Below are positions 5,230 through 5,552 of a stretch of DNA of 5,552 nt, piece by piece. Source of the DNA: Methanobacterium sp. (GTDB lineage Archaea; Methanobacteriota; Methanobacteria; Methanobacteriales; Methanobacteriaceae); contig JAUNXM010000020.1 in the NCBI GenBank assembly GCA_030539815.1, positions 823 to 6,374 on the forward strand, in the 5' to 3' direction. The notes under the pieces were generated by a model. It worked only from the letters and a program-made list of their open reading frames with translations. It did no database searches and was not told the DNA's origin. Positions within the stretch are counted from its first letter, which is position 1; every line of letters begins with the position of its first letter. A program made the translations under genes and the position numbers.

Positions 5230-5394
5230 TTAAATTGGGATAAACCGAAATTTCCCAGCACCACATTTAGGGCAATTCCATTCTTCAGGGAGATCCTCAA
5301 AGGCAGTTCCTGGGGGGGTTTTGGTTCGGGGTTCTCCATCATCAGGGTCATATATATAATTACAGACTTTACACTTGTATCTTTTCAAGGACAT
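5230..5394 (-). CDS. rub: Rubredoxin Rd3
   Basis: This 54-residue rubredoxin has iron ligands Cys8 and Cys11 (CKVCN) and Cys41 and Cys44 (CPKCG), and the conserved Tyr13, Tyr15, Phe32, FEDLP and Trp39. The glycine that normally follows the first CxxC is Asn12, a change next to the iron that could shift redox potential. Net charge is close to zero (+1). It shares 35 of 49 aligned residues with Rd4, including the GEPR insert region and the KxRFIxI C-terminus, so the two are duplicates of each other. Two adjacent ATG codons (5395-5397 and 5392-5394) are possible starts. The second is preferred because GAAGG then sits 5 nt away. The ribosome site overlaps the Rd4 stop codon, so the two are translated from one message. 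Confidence 0.93.
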   Translation of the reverse strand: MSLKRYKCKVCNYIYDPDDGEPRTKTPPGTAFEDLPEEWNCPKCGAGKFRFIPI

Positions 5395-5397
5395 CAT

Positions 5398-5404
5398 CCC
5401 CTTC
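5398..5404 (-). promoter_or_regulatory. Ribosome binding site of Rd3 overlapping the Rd4 stop
   Basis: On the minus strand GAAGGGG begins inside the TGA stop of Rd4 (5403-5405) and ends directly before the tandem ATG codons of Rd3. The GAAGG core has normal spacing only to the second ATG (5392-5394). The overlap suggests translational coupling of the two rubredoxins. Confidence 0.6.
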
Positions 5405-5552
5405 AAATTGCTATAAAACGACGTTTATTAGCTCCGCAGTGAGGACAGAACCAATTTTCAGGCAACTCTTCAAATTCAGTTCCAGGGGTTGTATTATTCC
5501 TTGGTTCCCCAGAATCGACATCGTAGATATAACCACAAACTTTGCATTTGTA
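5403..5552 (-). CDS. rub: Rubredoxin Rd4, 5' end outside the window
   Basis: The visible 49 residues cover nearly the whole rubredoxin domain; the start codon and a few N-terminal residues lie beyond position 5552. Iron ligands are the pairs in [10 protein letters not shown] (visible residues 3 and 6) and CPHCG (36 and 39). The core tyrosines, FEELP and Trp34 are present, and the C-terminus is KRRFIAI. The visible charge is near -1. It is the closest relative of Rd3 (35 of 49 identical) and ends 8 nt before the preferred Rd3 start, so the two form one transcript. Genes farther right, possibly a flavodiiron protein, rubrerythrin or more rubredoxins, would show the partners. Confidence 0.93.
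   Translation of the reverse strand, partial: YKCKVCGYIYDVDSGEPRNNTTPGTEFEELPENWFCPHCGANKRRFIAI

Noticed and set aside
4678..5552. Desulforedoxin / superoxide reductase N-terminal domains instead of rubredoxins
   Set aside because: The second cysteine pair is CPxCG in all four, as in rubredoxin; desulforedoxin has adjacent cysteines there, and no superoxide reductase domain follows.

Overview
The window looks archaeal, most likely a methanogen of the Methanobacteriales (Methanobacterium-like). The grounds are AT-rich spacers with T-tract terminators, strong GGTG-type ribosome sites matching the archaeal 16S 3' end, and a superoxide dismutase with the archaeal EKHNVNVIP signature. A third ground is the gene set of superoxide dismutase, archaeal-type 1-Cys-class peroxiredoxin, ferritin and rubredoxins, which I recall as an oxygen-defence cluster in this group. 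Genus assignment is an inference. Every gene I can support is on the minus strand, so transcription runs from position 5552 towards 1.

Layout in transcription order. (a) 5552-4678: four rubredoxin genes in a row, here numbered Rd4 (cut by the window edge), Rd3, Rd2 and Rd1. Rd4 and Rd3 are nearly contiguous and recent-looking duplicates. Rd2 is basic and Rd1 strongly acidic. (b) 4618-4106: a non-haem ferritin with a complete ferroxidase centre, 59 nt after Rd1, followed by a T-tract terminator. (c) 3949-2524: a peroxiredoxin and an Fe/Mn superoxide dismutase 37 nt apart, almost certainly one operon, ending in a duplicated T-tract. (d) 2523-2082: a 442-nt spacer without a credible gene but with tandem repeats and an interrupted dyad. 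(e) 2081-289: an adenylate-forming CoA-ligase of the PaaK / coenzyme F390 synthetase family, then a tandem-ACT-domain protein, probably one operon. (f) 288-1: AT-rich non-coding sequence with two 12-bp direct repeats, a GC-rich stem and an inverted repeat.

How the genes could work together: superoxide dismutase turns superoxide into peroxide, peroxiredoxin reduces the peroxide, and ferritin sequesters the Fe(II) that would otherwise drive Fenton chemistry. The rubredoxins would carry electrons to oxygen- or peroxide-reducing enzymes (such as rubrerythrin or diiron flavoproteins, none of them in view) or to ferritin for iron release. The PaaK/ACT pair is normally tied to aryl-acid activation, but the same family includes coenzyme F390 synthetase, whose product forms when methanogens meet oxygen, so its position beside this cluster is suggestive. 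The most interesting points are the run of at least four charge-diversified rubredoxins, the repeat elements in front of Rd1 and the ligase, and the C-terminal extension of the superoxide dismutase.
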